The notes: generated by a model not told the origin, from the sequence alone. Positions 7,505-16,065 are shown, numbered from the stretch's first letter. The stretch: 20,078 bases of DNA from Rikenellaceae bacterium (GCA_900767375.1 CAAFYX010000133.1:1-20078); one strand, 5' to 3'. Numbers and translations: made by a program.

Positions 7505-7860
7505 ACTTGAGACTGATACTTTATTCGCTTGTGCAGTGTTTTCTGCTTGTGGGCGGGCAGGTGACTTTGAAGCTTGCTATGATGCGTGCTCCGAAATTCC
7601 AGTGGACCTGGCCTGTGATCAAGGCTTATGCGACGGACTGGTGGTTCGCTGTTTGCGGCGTGCTTTTCCTCGGTTCCACTTTCCTGTGGATGTATATCCT
7701 GAAGGTTTTCCCTTTCAGCCAGGCTTATCCTCTGACCAGCGTTTCCTATGTCATCGGTATCGTGGCGGCGGTGTTTATCTTCCACGAGACCGTTCCTGCC
7801 AGCCGCTGGATCGGCGCTGCCCTCATCCTTGTCGGTGCTTTCTTCATGATCCGCAAATAG
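7501..7860 (+). CDS. Small four-helix EamA/SMR-type membrane protein
   Basis: 119 residues with four hydrophobic segments (about 3-19, 45-65, 75-93 and 101-117). Motifs such as VGGQVTLKLAM in helix 1, AYPLTSVSYVIG in helix 3 and FHETVPASRWIGAALILVGA near the end place it in the EamA/small multidrug resistance fold, closest in style to ArnE/ArnF-like polyprenyl-lipid flippase subunits. The essential SMR Glu of helix 1 is not present; Gln is found there. ATG 7501 overlaps the CLF stop as ATGA. Such proteins usually work as dimers; this one might flip a lipid-linked glycan or acyl intermediate made by the nearby GT2 enzyme. The fold is fairly secure and the substrate unknown. Confidence 0.82.
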   Translation: MNLRLILYSLVQCFLLVGGQVTLKLAMMRAPKFQWTWPVIKAYATDWWFAVCGVLFLGSTFLWMYILKVFPFSQAYPLTSVSYVIGIVAAVFIFHETVPASRWIGAALILVGAFFMIRK

Positions 7861-7863
7861 CCT

Positions 7864-8658
7864 ATGCATACTCTATTGTATATATTTATTTGCTTCGCGA
7901 TGTCAGGTTCAGATAACCTTGATGTATGCTCCGCGGAAGCTAAAATTTTCTCCGCTGAAAACGCTCCGAAAATTTCACTTCCGTCTTCGCATATTATTGG
8001 CATAACTGAATCAGAAGATTGCGGAGACGACAGTTCGATCTGCGGAGCATTTTCCGCGGAGCAGGTCGAAGCTGTCGCGGAGCATATGTACAGTTTTGCG
8101 GAGCCGTCAAACAAAGAGGCTTCCGCGGAACCGTCAGATAGTGATATTATCGCGGCACTGATGAAGAGGGCGGGGGAGATGAAGGAGTTCAGTGCGAAGT
8201 TCAGGCAGGTCAGGAAAGTGGCCCTGTTGACCGATGAAGTGGTCTCGATGGGTGAGATGCAGTACAGGAACGATGGGAGGATCATGTGGAGGTACACGTC
8301 GCCGAAAAAGCAGCAGATAGCGTTCTCCGCAAAGGATATAAGGATCACGGAAGGGACTCAGACGCGCATCATGGCGCTGGATGAAAACCCTTATCTGGGC
8401 CAGCTCAAGGACCTCCTGATGGGCCTGATGAGCGGAAAGCAGCTCGACGCGGACGGAAGGTTCGCAGTGAAGGTCGTGAAGAACGACGCGAAGCTCATCA
8501 CCCTCTCGATGACACCCGTCCAGCGCCAGCTCAAGAAGTTCATCTCCGAAGTCGTCATCACTTTCACCGCGCCCGACAGCACAGTCTCCGAAGTCGTGAT
8601 GAAGGAGCCCGACGGCAGCAGCACCACAATAACATTCACTGACCGAAAAGTATTGTAA
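7864..8658 (+). CDS. LolA-like lipoprotein/lipid carrier with odd N-terminus
   Basis: 264 residues. The C-terminal two thirds (about 95-264) look like the periplasmic LolA fold: EFSAKFRQVRKVALL, then SMGEMQYRNDGRIMWRYTSP (the LolA segment with G, R and W around a P) and a series of beta strands. LolA relatives in aryl polyene clusters are thought to shuttle the lipidated product across the periplasm. The N-terminus is a weak signal peptide (MHTLLYIFICFAMSGS) without the usual basic residues. It is followed by about 75 Ser/Ala/Glu-rich residues built on repeats of the type SAE, encoded by a repeat-rich stretch at about 7930-8136. The gene is in the same frame as the preceding one, separated by TAG CCT. 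The LolA assignment is good; the start and the N-terminal region are uncertain. Confidence 0.75.
   Translation: MHTLLYIFICFAMSGSDNLDVCSAEAKIFSAENAPKISLPSSHIIGITESEDCGDDSSICGAFSAEQVEAVAEHMYSFAEPSNKEASAEPSDSDIIAALMKRAGEMKEFSAKFRQVRKVALLTDEVVSMGEMQYRNDGRIMWRYTSPKKQQIAFSAKDIRITEGTQTRIMALDENPYLGQLKDLLMGLMSGKQLDADGRFAVKVVKNDAKLITLSMTPVQRQLKKFISEVVITFTAPDSTVSEVVMKEPDGSSTTITFTDRKVL
7930..8136 (+). repeat. Intragenic short-repeat tract in the LolA-like gene
   Basis: The palindrome TCCGCGGA occurs at 7930-7937, 8053-8060 and 8122-8129. GCGGAGCAT occurs at 8042-8050 and 8077-8085. GCGGAGCCGTCA (8098-8109) and GCGGAACCGTCA (8125-8136) are near-direct repeats. The 19 bases at 7950-7968 are the inverse complement of 8043-8061 with 2 mismatches. 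The tract looks more A/T-rich than its neighbours and encodes a low-complexity SAE-rich linker. Confidence 0.7.
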
Positions 8659-8659
8659 G

Positions 8660-9016
8660 ATGTTCACAGACCTGTTCCAAATAAAATCGCATTCACAGGA
8701 AGGAGACAGCCACAAATGGGAAGTCGCCCTCAACCCGGAGAGCGGCATCTTCAAGGTTCACTTCCCGGGCAATCCCATAATGCCCGGAGCCTGCCAGCTG
8801 GAGATGTTCCGCCAGCTCGCCGGCGAAGCTCTCGGCAAGGACGTGGACATAGCCTCCGTGAACAACATCAAATATCTCGCGCTCATAGATCCGCGCGAGA
8901 TCCAGCGCTTCGCCGTGACCGGGACATTCACCGTCACGGAAGACGCAACGAAGTGCACCGTAGTGGTGTCATCGGACGAAAAGACATATACAAAGGCTTC
9001 ATTGACACTGAAATGA
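8660..9016 (+). CDS. ApeI/FabA-like hotdog dehydratase with catalytic His
   Basis: 118 residues of hotdog fold. The motif VHFPGNPIMPGACQLEMFRQ (33-52) gives His34 and Glu48, 14 residues apart, the same spacing as the FabA His/Asp pair. It therefore has the active-site geometry of a 3-hydroxyacyl-ACP dehydratase, unlike the other hotdog protein in the operon (2466-2903), which has Gln in place of His. The two may form a heteromer in the way described for ApeI and ApeP (inference). Repeated dehydration without enoyl reduction would give conjugated double bonds. It starts 1 base after the LolA-like stop and overlaps the glycosyltransferase start by ATGA. Confidence 0.87.
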   Translation: MFTDLFQIKSHSQEGDSHKWEVALNPESGIFKVHFPGNPIMPGACQLEMFRQLAGEALGKDVDIASVNNIKYLALIDPREIQRFAVTGTFTVTEDATKCTVVVSSDEKTYTKASLTLK

Positions 9017-9738
9017 TGAGAATCTGCGCAGTCATACCCACCTACAACAACAGCGGCACCATTGCTTCGGTAGTGGAGTCGGTCCTTCAGTATATGAAGG
9101 ATGTGATTGTGGTGAGCGACGGCGCTGACGATGCGACCCTGGCCGCCATGGAGCCTTACGCGGACAGGATTACCCTGCTGAAGTACGTGCCGAACCGTGG
9201 AAAGGGGTTCGCCCTCAAGACCGCCTTCAGATACGCCCGTGAGAAAGGCTATGACTATGCAATAACCCTGGATTCGGACGGACAGCATTTCGCCGATGAC
9301 ATACCGGTATTCGTCGAAGCCATAGAGAAGGGGAACGGCGAACTCTTCATCGGAAGCCGCTGCCTTGAGGCGGACAACATGCCTTCCGGCAATACCTTTG
9401 CCAACAAGTTCTCCAATTTCTGGTTCGCGGTCCAGACTCTCCGGCGTCTGCCGGACACCCAGACCGGCTACAGGGCTTATCCGCTCGCAAGCACCGTCCT
9501 GCCGCTTACGAACCGTTACGAGGCCGAGCTCGAGATGCTCGTCAGGAGCGCCTGGCACGGCGTGAAGATGGTTCCGGTAAAGGTCAAGGTCTACTATGCC
9601 CCGGCAGGGGAGAGAGTGACCCATTTCAGACCCGGCAAGGACTTCACGAGGATCTCCATACTCAACACTTTCCTGACATTGGCTGCCATCGTCTATGGAT
9701 GGCCGTCGATGCTGGTACATAAACTGGCTGGAAGATGA
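9013..9738 (+). CDS. Family 2 glycosyltransferase
   Basis: 241 residues of GT-A fold. Visible are the nucleotide-binding start ICAVIPTYNN (4-13), VVSDGADD (33-40), PNRGKGFALKTAF (60-72) and the metal-binding DSDGQH (87-92), as in polyprenyl-phosphate mannosyltransferases and related GT2 enzymes. A hydrophobic stretch near the C-terminus (ILNTFLTLAAIVYGWPSML) may touch the membrane. It would transfer a sugar from a nucleotide donor to a lipid or to the cluster product. ATG 9013 overlaps the dehydratase stop; the open frame extends upstream to 8716, but that part is out-of-frame dehydratase sequence. The transporter fusion overlaps its stop by 4 bases. In proteobacterial aryl polyene clusters, as I recall, a GT2 domain is fused to an acyltransferase; here the two are on adjacent genes. 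Confidence 0.9.
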   Translation: MMRICAVIPTYNNSGTIASVVESVLQYMKDVIVVSDGADDATLAAMEPYADRITLLKYVPNRGKGFALKTAFRYAREKGYDYAITLDSDGQHFADDIPVFVEAIEKGNGELFIGSRCLEADNMPSGNTFANKFSNFWFAVQTLRRLPDTQTGYRAYPLASTVLPLTNRYEAELEMLVRSAWHGVKMVPVKVKVYYAPAGERVTHFRPGKDFTRISILNTFLTLAAIVYGWPSMLVHKLAGR

Positions 9739-12700
9739 TGGAGAGGCTGTTTCTGAGGATATATGACTGGTTCAAGGGGCACAGGGCAGTGATGTGGGCT
9801 GTGCTGGCTGCAACCGTATGCCTTTCCGTCATAGCGTCGCTCAGCATCGACCTGAAGGAGGATGTGACCGATTTCCTTCCTGCCGACAAGGAGAACCAGG
9901 ATGTATGCTGGGCTTTCTCCCATATCGGATCTGCCAACAAGATAGTCATCACCGTCTCTGCGACGGATTCCACCGCTGACAGGTATTTGCTTATGGATGC
10001 CGTCGACTCGCTCGAGAGCCGCATCCTTGGCAATGTCCCTTCCGAATACATAAAGTCCGTCACAGCCCGCGTGGATGCGGACAACATCACGGACGTGATG
10101 GATTTCATCGTGGACAACCTTCCATATTACCTTGATGAGCGGGACTACGACAGGCTGGACTCGCTGATGGCCGTCGGTACCCTGGACAACGAGCTGGCCG
10201 CCGCAAGGGAAGTTGTGGCTTCGCCTATGGGCGGGCTTATGAGGTCGGTGGTCACCAAGGACCCTCTGATGCTGTCTTCGGAGCGCCTCCGCTCCCTAGA
10301 AGGATTCAATACCGGCGGGACGTTCTCCACGACCGACGACTATATCTTCACCAAGGACGGTGACGCTGTCCTGACAATGGACCTGGCTTTCAGTTCCAGC
10401 GACACATACGCCGCAGGGAAGTTCATAAAGAGCATGGACAAGGCTCTGGAAGGCTTTGAAGAGGCATTTGGAGGCAAGGTTACGGCCGACCCTCTCGGAT
10501 CTGTCTTCATCGCATATTCGAACTCCTCGCAGATAAAGCGCGACAGCATCCTGTCCATAATCATCGCCCTTGTCCTCATTGCATTCCTTCTGGTATCCTA
10601 TTTCAGGAGCGGCAGGAGCATACTCCTTGTCGGAGTGACCATAGGCTACGGCTTCCTGCTGGCCTTCGGCTGCGTTTCCGTGAGCCTTGGGAGCATGTCG
10701 CTGATCGTTGTGGGGCTGGGTGCCGTCATTATCGGTATAGCGGCAAACTATCCGCTGCATTTCATCTCACATATCAAGCAGGGCTACTCTGCGCGCGAAT
10801 CCCTTTCCGACATAGTGCAGCCTCTGACCACCGGCAACATCACCACGGTGGGAGCATTCCTCAGCCTTGTCTTCATCGCCTCACCGGCGATGCGTGACCT
10901 CGGACTGTTCGCCGCGCTGCTGCTCGTGGGCACGATTCTCTTCACCCTGGTCTTCCTTCCTCATCTGGTCAAGGAGGATCCGGGCAAATCTGCCGGGAAC
11001 AGCCGCTGGACCCTCCTTTCAAGGCTGAAATTAGGTTCTAACAAATATGTTATCATAGGTAGCATTTTTGTTACATTGTTCCTGGGCATCTTCTCCGGCA
11101 GGGTCATGTTCGATACTAATCTCCATAATATCAACTACATGACCGAGAGGCAGGCTGCGAACATGGACAAGATGCTCGCCCTGGCCCAGGGAAACAGCTA
11201 TCTCACTTACGTGGCTGTTCCAGGTGCGGACCTCGATGAGGCTATTGACAATTATCTGGGGTATGCGGGCAGGATAGATTCGCTCTCCGTGACCGTTCCG
11301 GGGGTCGAGGTCAGGGCACTTCACGATTTTGTGCCTAGTTCGGGGCTTCAGGAACTGAGGCTCAGCCGGTGGAATAAGTTTGTTTCTGAGCGCGGAGATG
11401 AGTTCATTGCCATGCTCAAGGCTTCAGCTGCCAGGGTGGGCTTCACGGATGACGCGTTCGCTCCTTTCGAGCGCCTGCTTGAGGAAGAATTTGTGGTGAC
11501 GGACGCTGAGGATTTCTTCGCTTTGACCGATGTCGTCGCTCCCCAGATGTTCATTCATGATTCCGACCGGTGCGCCGTTGTGGCCACGGTGGGGGCGGAC
11601 TGGAACTGCACCGACCAGGTGGCCGGGGCGCTGGGGGACGGATGCATTGTCTTCGACTCGTCATCATTGACCGGAAGGATGGTAACTTCCCTGTCCTCCG
11701 AGTTCGACTATGTGCTCTATGTGTGCGCGTTCATTGTGTTCGTCGTGCTGCTGCTGTCGTTCGGGCGGCTGGAGCTGGCGGGCGTCGCGTTCCTCCCGCT
11801 GACGGTGGGCTGGATCTGGATACTGGGCCTGATGGGGCTGCTGGGGATCGATTTCAACATTGTCAATGTCATCCTGGCGACGTTCATCTTCGGCATGGGC
11901 GACGACTATACGATCTTCATCACCGAGGGCTGCATGTACGAGCACGCATACGGCAGGAAGATGCTGCAGACCTATGAGAGCACTATCCTCCTCTCTGCGC
12001 TGATAATGTTCGTGGGCATAGGGGCGCTGATAGTGGCGAAGCATCCTGCGATGCAGTCCCTGGCGTACGTGATAATGATAGGGATGTTCTGCGTGGTGCT
12101 GATGGCCGACATTATTCCGCCGTTCGTTTACCGCTGGCTGACGGTGAAGAAGGGACGCAAGCGCACTTATCCTATAACCATCGTCAACTTCCTCGCGACC
12201 GTGCTGGCGTTTGTCGTACTGATCGTCGGGGCGACGGTGGTGAGCCTGGCGGGGTTCTTCCTTATCACCTGCACCTTCGGCTCGAAGAATGGCAAGGCCC
12301 TTTACCACCGCTTCCTGTCTGCGGTTTCAGGATTCATCTTCAGGAATGTGTTCTTCACCAAGCATACAGTGGACTGCCGCGACAGTTTCGACCGGCAGGC
12401 TATCATAGTGGCGAACCACCAGTCGCATCTCGACCTGATGGCGCTTCTGATGCTCACTCCTAAAATGATAGTGGTGACCAACAAATGGGCATGGAACAAC
12501 CCGTTCTACGGCATTCTGATCAGGTACGCGGACTTCTGCCCTGTGGACAATGTGCTTACTGACGACCTGAGCCGCATAGAGGCTATGATAGAGGACGGAT
12601 ACAGCGTGCTGGTGTTCCCTGAAGGTACCAGGATTCTGGACGGGTCCATCGGCCGTTTCCACCGTGGTGCGTTCTATCTGGCAGAGAAGTACGGGCTGGA

Positions 12701-13256
12701 CATCCTTCCTGTCGTGCTTCATGGCATCAACGACGTCCTTCCGAAGCAGGACCTCCTGCTGCGCAAGGGCCATATGACAGTGAAGGTCCTTGATAGGATA
12801 AGCCCTGAGGATGCCTTGTTCGGTGCTGATTATCGGGAAAGGGCGAGGACGGTGCGCCGTCTGATGGTTTCCGAGCTTGAAGGTATCGCTGCGGAGCGCG
12901 AGACAGTGGATTATTTCGCCGACAGGGTCATCCATAATTATATTTACAAGGGTGCGGAGGTGGAACGTTCCGTCCGCAGGTCGCTGAGGATGAATGCTAA
13001 CTATGCTTCATTGGCCTCGGAACTTCCTGACGGGGGCTGCGTCCTCTTCGTGAATCCCGGCTACGGCGAGCCGGCCCTGATCTGCGCGCTTGCGAAGAAG
13101 AACCTGAGGATCCACTGCAGGTTCGACGATGAGATGAAGGGCCTTCTGGCGGAGAACTGCGCCGGAGTCCCGGCAAACCTGATATTCACTGAGCCCGAGG
13201 AGGCAGTCTCACTGACAGTGAGGTTCTCCGGAGGCGGCTATAATATTGAACGGTAA
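9735..13256 (+). CDS. MMPL/RND exporter fused to PlsC acyltransferase and MTase remnant
   Basis: 1173 residues in three parts. Residues 1-850 are an MMPL/RND transporter: one helix near 15-36, a large periplasmic domain, a helix bundle at about 270-455 with GLGAVIIGIAANYPLHFISH, a second periplasmic domain, and helices from about 658, including FGMGDDYTIFITEG, which carries paired Asp residues of proton-relay type. Residues 880-1060 form a PlsC-like acyltransferase with NHQSHLD (His895, Asp900, HX4D) and FPEGTR (Glu963-Arg966). Residues 1070-1173 resemble the start of a class I methyltransferase, but motif I reads VNPGYGEP instead of D-x-G-C-G-Y-G and the domain stops early. Transporter and acyltransferase would lipidate and export the product. 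The start overlaps the GT2 gene; the stop shares one base with the next start (TAATG). Confidence 0.9.
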   Translation: MMERLFLRIYDWFKGHRAVMWAVLAATVCLSVIASLSIDLKEDVTDFLPADKENQDVCWAFSHIGSANKIVITVSATDSTADRYLLMDAVDSLESRILGNVPSEYIKSVTARVDADNITDVMDFIVDNLPYYLDERDYDRLDSLMAVGTLDNELAAAREVVASPMGGLMRSVVTKDPLMLSSERLRSLEGFNTGGTFSTTDDYIFTKDGDAVLTMDLAFSSSDTYAAGKFIKSMDKALEGFEEAFGGKVTADPLGSVFIAYSNSSQIKRDSILSIIIALVLIAFLLVSYFRSGRSILLVGVTIGYGFLLAFGCVSVSLGSMSLIVVGLGAVIIGIAANYPLHFISHIKQGYSARESLSDIVQPLTTGNITTVGAFLSLVFIASPAMRDLGLFAALLLVGTILFTLVFLPHLVKEDPGKSAGNSRWTLLSRLKLGSNKYVIIGSIFVTLFLGIFSGRVMFDTNLHNINYMTERQAANMDKMLALAQGNSYLTYVAVPGADLDEAIDNYLGYAGRIDSLSVTVPGVEVRALHDFVPSSGLQELRLSRWNKFVSERGDEFIAMLKASAARVGFTDDAFAPFERLLEEEFVVTDAEDFFALTDVVAPQMFIHDSDRCAVVATVGADWNCTDQVAGALGDGCIVFDSSSLTGRMVTSLSSEFDYVLYVCAFIVFVVLLLSFGRLELAGVAFLPLTVGWIWILGLMGLLGIDFNIVNVILATFIFGMGDDYTIFITEGCMYEHAYGRKMLQTYESTILLSALIMFVGIGALIVAKHPAMQSLAYVIMIGMFCVVLMADIIPPFVYRWLTVKKGRKRTYPITIVNFLATVLAFVVLIVGATVVSLAGFFLITCTFGSKNGKALYHRFLSAVSGFIFRNVFFTKHTVDCRDSFDRQAIIVANHQSHLDLMALLMLTPKMIVVTNKWAWNNPFYGILIRYADFCPVDNVLTDDLSRIEAMIEDGYSVLVFPEGTRILDGSIGRFHRGAFYLAEKYGLDILPVVLHGINDVLPKQDLLLRKGHMTVKVLDRISPEDALFGADYRERARTVRRLMVSELEGIAAERETVDYFADRVIHNYIYKGAEVERSVRRSLRMNANYASLASELPDGGCVLFVNPGYGEPALICALAKKNLRIHCRFDDEMKGLLAENCAGVPANLIFTEPEEAVSLTVRFSGGGYNIER

Positions 13257-14746
13257 TGTACGATGTGGTGATAATCGGAAGCGGCCTTGGAGGGCTGGTG
13301 AGCGCTTACATCCTGGCGAAGAACGGGATGAAGGTCGCCGTGTTCGAGAAGCACTCGGTTCCGGGCGGATGCCTTCAGTCGTTCACCCGCGGCGGCGTCA
13401 GCTTCGAGACAGGGATGCACTACATCGGTAGCATGGGGGAAGGGGAGACGCTCTGGCGCTATTTCAAGTATCTCGGGCTCGCTGACCGTCTGCCGTTGAG
13501 CAGGATGGACAGGGACGCCTATGAGATAATGTCGTTCCGCGGCGAGCACTACAGCTTCGCCAGCGGGCATGATAGATTCGTGGAGACTCTCGCGCCGCAG
13601 TTCCCCGGCTTCGAGAAGGATATCAGGGCTTATGTGGATATGTGCGCGAAGGTGACCGCCTCCTCGCCGATGTACTCCTTCGGTGACCATAACAATCTCG
13701 CCCTGCTCGACCCGAACCACGTTCAGAGAAGCGTCAGCGAGGTGGTCGAAGGGCTGACCGAAGACGCGCGGCTGCGCAATGTCCTCGTCGGCATCAACCC
13801 GCTCTACGGCGGGGTCAAGGATGTCACTCCTCTTTACATCCACGCACTGATATGGGACTTCTATAACAAGGGAGCCTACCGTGTGGTCGGCGGAAGTGAC
13901 AGGATAGCGTCGGTGCTCTGCTCCGAGATCCGTTCGATGGGCGGCGAAATCTTTACCTCCAGCGAGGTTACAGCCATCAACTCCGAGGACTTCGAGGCCA
14001 AGTCCGTGACGGTCACGGGACTTGGTGAAGTGCCTTGCAGGTGGATAATCTCCGACATACACCCTCAGCTCGTCCTGGACCTCGTGGAGCCTCAAGTATT
14101 CCGCAAAGTCTACCGCGACAGGATATCGTCCCTCAAGCAGACGGTGTCGAATTTCTCGGTGTACATCAAGTTCAAGAAGGGTCGTGTGCCTTATCTGAAC
14201 TCGAACTTCTACTATTACCGGGACGATGTCTGGGATTGCTCGACATATACGGACAGCGACTGGCCGAAGAACTTCCTGTATATGCACCAGTGCGTGGAGG
14301 ACGGACAGAAGTATGCCACCCACGCTATCATCTTCGCCTATATGAACTGGGCGGATGTCGGGCGCTGGTCGGATACGACTGTCGGCCGCAGGGGACAGGA
14401 GTATCTCGATTTCAAGGAGGCCTGCAAGGAGAAGCTTCTGGCGGCGCTCGAGGAGCAGTTCCCGGGTACGCTGGAGAACATCGAGGCCTGCTGGACCTCC
14501 ACTCCGCTGACCTACCGCGACTACACCGGAACGGTGGAAGGGTCGATGTACGGAATCGTCCACGACAAGTCCCGTCTGAACCAGACAATGGTGTCCCAGC
14601 GCACCAAGCTGCGCAACCTCTTCCTTGCCGGGCAGAACATAAACTCCCACGGAATCCTAGGAGTCACCATCGGAGCTATCCTGGCCTGCTCGGAACTGCT
14701 GGGTTTTGACTATCTTGTGAACCAAATAAAAGAACAAACAAAATAA
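13256..14746 (+). CDS. Phytoene-desaturase/RetSat-like FAD oxidoreductase
   Basis: 496 residues. The N-terminus DVVIIGSGLGGLVSAYILAK (3-22) is an FAD-binding GxGxxG fold followed by VFEKHSVPGGCLQSF, and the C-terminal NLFLAGQNINSHGILGVTIG (454-473) is the second FAD contact typical of the CrtI / all-trans-retinol 13,14-reductase (RetSat) family. CrtI enzymes insert conjugated double bonds, whereas RetSat-type relatives saturate one bond in a polyene. Here it could desaturate, isomerise or reduce the acyl chain. Similar flavoenzymes occur in some flexirubin/carotenoid-type clusters and in proposed ladderane clusters. It lies between the exporter and the second radical SAM gene, with one-base TAATG junctions on both sides, so co-translation with both is likely. 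Confidence 0.88.
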   Translation: MYDVVIIGSGLGGLVSAYILAKNGMKVAVFEKHSVPGGCLQSFTRGGVSFETGMHYIGSMGEGETLWRYFKYLGLADRLPLSRMDRDAYEIMSFRGEHYSFASGHDRFVETLAPQFPGFEKDIRAYVDMCAKVTASSPMYSFGDHNNLALLDPNHVQRSVSEVVEGLTEDARLRNVLVGINPLYGGVKDVTPLYIHALIWDFYNKGAYRVVGGSDRIASVLCSEIRSMGGEIFTSSEVTAINSEDFEAKSVTVTGLGEVPCRWIISDIHPQLVLDLVEPQVFRKVYRDRISSLKQTVSNFSVYIKFKKGRVPYLNSNFYYYRDDVWDCSTYTDSDWPKNFLYMHQCVEDGQKYATHAIIFAYMNWADVGRWSDTTVGRRGQEYLDFKEACKEKLLAALEEQFPGTLENIEACWTSTPLTYRDYTGTVEGSMYGIVHDKSRLNQTMVSQRTKLRNLFLAGQNINSHGILGVTIGAILACSELLGFDYLVNQIKEQTK

Positions 14747-16062
14747 TGACAGATATGGAAAAAGTTAAAATGCTTCTGATTTACCCGAGGTGGCACAAAC
14801 TTCCGGGCCAGACAACCTTCAACCTCCCTCCTCACGGACCGGTGGCCTTCGCCGCCACCCTTCCTGAGTATGTGGACATCACTTTCGTCGATGAGAACGT
14901 CGAGGACCTCGACTTCTCCACGGAGTGCGACCTCGTGGCCATCTCCATGATGCTCTCCACCCAGGTCAAGCGCGGCTGGGCCATAGCCGACAAGTTCCGC
15001 GAGATGGGCAAGAAGGTCATCTTCGGAGGTATCTCAGCCATGCTTCACGCGGAGGAGACCGTCCTTCACGCAGACTCAGTGTTCCTCGGCGAGTCCGAAG
15101 GCCGCATGGAGGCCGTTATTGAGGACTGGAAGAGGGGAGAGCTCAAGAAAGTGTACAACTACATGGGCCAGCAGCCGGACATCGCCCTTGTCGGCCCTTG
15201 CCGCCGCGACCTCTACAAGCGCGAGCTCTACAACCACAAGGGAGTGCAGATGGTCGACCTGTTCCACGCATCCAGGGGCTGCCGCTTCAGCTGCTACCCT
15301 TGCGCCGTCTCCTATCTCGGCGGCCGCAAGTTCCGTCCGCGTCCGATCGACAAGGTCGTCGAGGATATGGCGCAGATCGACAACAACCGCCTCTTCATCG
15401 TGGACAATTCCCTCGCTCAGAACAAGGAGTGGGAGAAGGAGCTCTTCAAGGCCATCGCCCCTCTGAAGAAGAAATGGATCAGCCACACCATCGAGGATGA
15501 CCCTGAAGTCCTCGCTCTCGCAGCAGACGCCGGTGCCTGGTATGTATATCAGGCAGTGTACGATACGTCCAATTATATAAAGGAACGCGTCAAGCGCTAT
15601 CACGACTACGGCATCGGTGTTGAGGGCACCATCCTTCTCGGTTTGGACAACCAGACTGAGGACGATATCAAGCGCCTTATCGACTTCCTCGGTGAGATCG
15701 ACCTCGACCTTGCAGAGTTCACAGTGATGACTCCGTTCCCTCACACGAAGCCTTTCGACGACTATGACAGGGCAGGCCGTATCTTCGACTATGACTGGGA
15801 CCACTACAATGCAGGCCAGGTCGTGTTCCAGCCTAAGCACATGTCTCCGGACCGTCTCCAGGAACTCTTCGAGTATGCCTGGAAGTCCTTCTACAAGGAG
15901 GAGACACAGGAGGAGAAGATGACCAAGCTCTTCATGAACGTCATGCTCCGCGAGATGGAGGACGGTACCTATGTGCCGCGCAACCGCGAGCTCAGGAACA
16001 AGTCCTTCGGCAAGGACGTCGACAGGACCAAGAAGAATTACAATGAATTTGACAAGAAATAG
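14746..16062 (+). CDS. B12-binding radical SAM enzyme 2
   Basis: 438 residues, class B layout. The N-terminal cobalamin-binding domain (about 1-140) shows FNLPPHGPVAFAATLPEYVD, KVIFGGISAMLHAEET and SVFLGESEGR, the usual GGxHA and GE(G/S)E marks. The radical SAM cysteines are C179, C183 and C186 in ASRGCRFSCYPCAV (CX3CX2C). The C-terminal part is rich in aromatic and charged residues. It is clearly not a recent duplicate of enzyme 1, since motif contexts and lengths differ. BchE, HpnR and related enzymes are the general relatives; the reaction could be C-methylation, cyclisation or another radical step on the lipid chain. ATG 14746 shares a base with the flavoenzyme stop, and an alternative in-frame ATG is at 14755. 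The 118-aa unknown follows 3 bases later. Confidence 0.92.
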   Translation: MTDMEKVKMLLIYPRWHKLPGQTTFNLPPHGPVAFAATLPEYVDITFVDENVEDLDFSTECDLVAISMMLSTQVKRGWAIADKFREMGKKVIFGGISAMLHAEETVLHADSVFLGESEGRMEAVIEDWKRGELKKVYNYMGQQPDIALVGPCRRDLYKRELYNHKGVQMVDLFHASRGCRFSCYPCAVSYLGGRKFRPRPIDKVVEDMAQIDNNRLFIVDNSLAQNKEWEKELFKAIAPLKKKWISHTIEDDPEVLALAADAGAWYVYQAVYDTSNYIKERVKRYHDYGIGVEGTILLGLDNQTEDDIKRLIDFLGEIDLDLAEFTVMTPFPHTKPFDDYDRAGRIFDYDWDHYNAGQVVFQPKHMSPDRLQELFEYAWKSFYKEETQEEKMTKLFMNVMLREMEDGTYVPRNRELRNKSFGKDVDRTKKNYNEFDKK

Positions 16063-16065
16063 GCT

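Noticed and set aside
7485..7916. Alternative 143-codon frame across the small membrane protein
   Set aside because: It overlaps the four-helix protein out of frame and has Cys/Arg-rich content without motifs.
7930..8136. CRISPR-like array
   Set aside because: Repeats are 8-12 bases, irregularly spaced, palindromic and lie in an open frame; there are no uniform spacers or cas genes.
8716..9012. Upstream extension of the GT2 reading frame
   Set aside because: This stretch is the dehydratase gene in another frame; the GT2 fold begins exactly at ATG 9013, which overlaps the dehydratase stop.
13238..14650. Long minus-strand open frame of 470 codons opposite the flavoenzyme
   Set aside because: Same reason: the plus-strand FAD protein is well supported, and the antisense translation is low in sense motifs and rich in His/Arg/Val typical of shadows.
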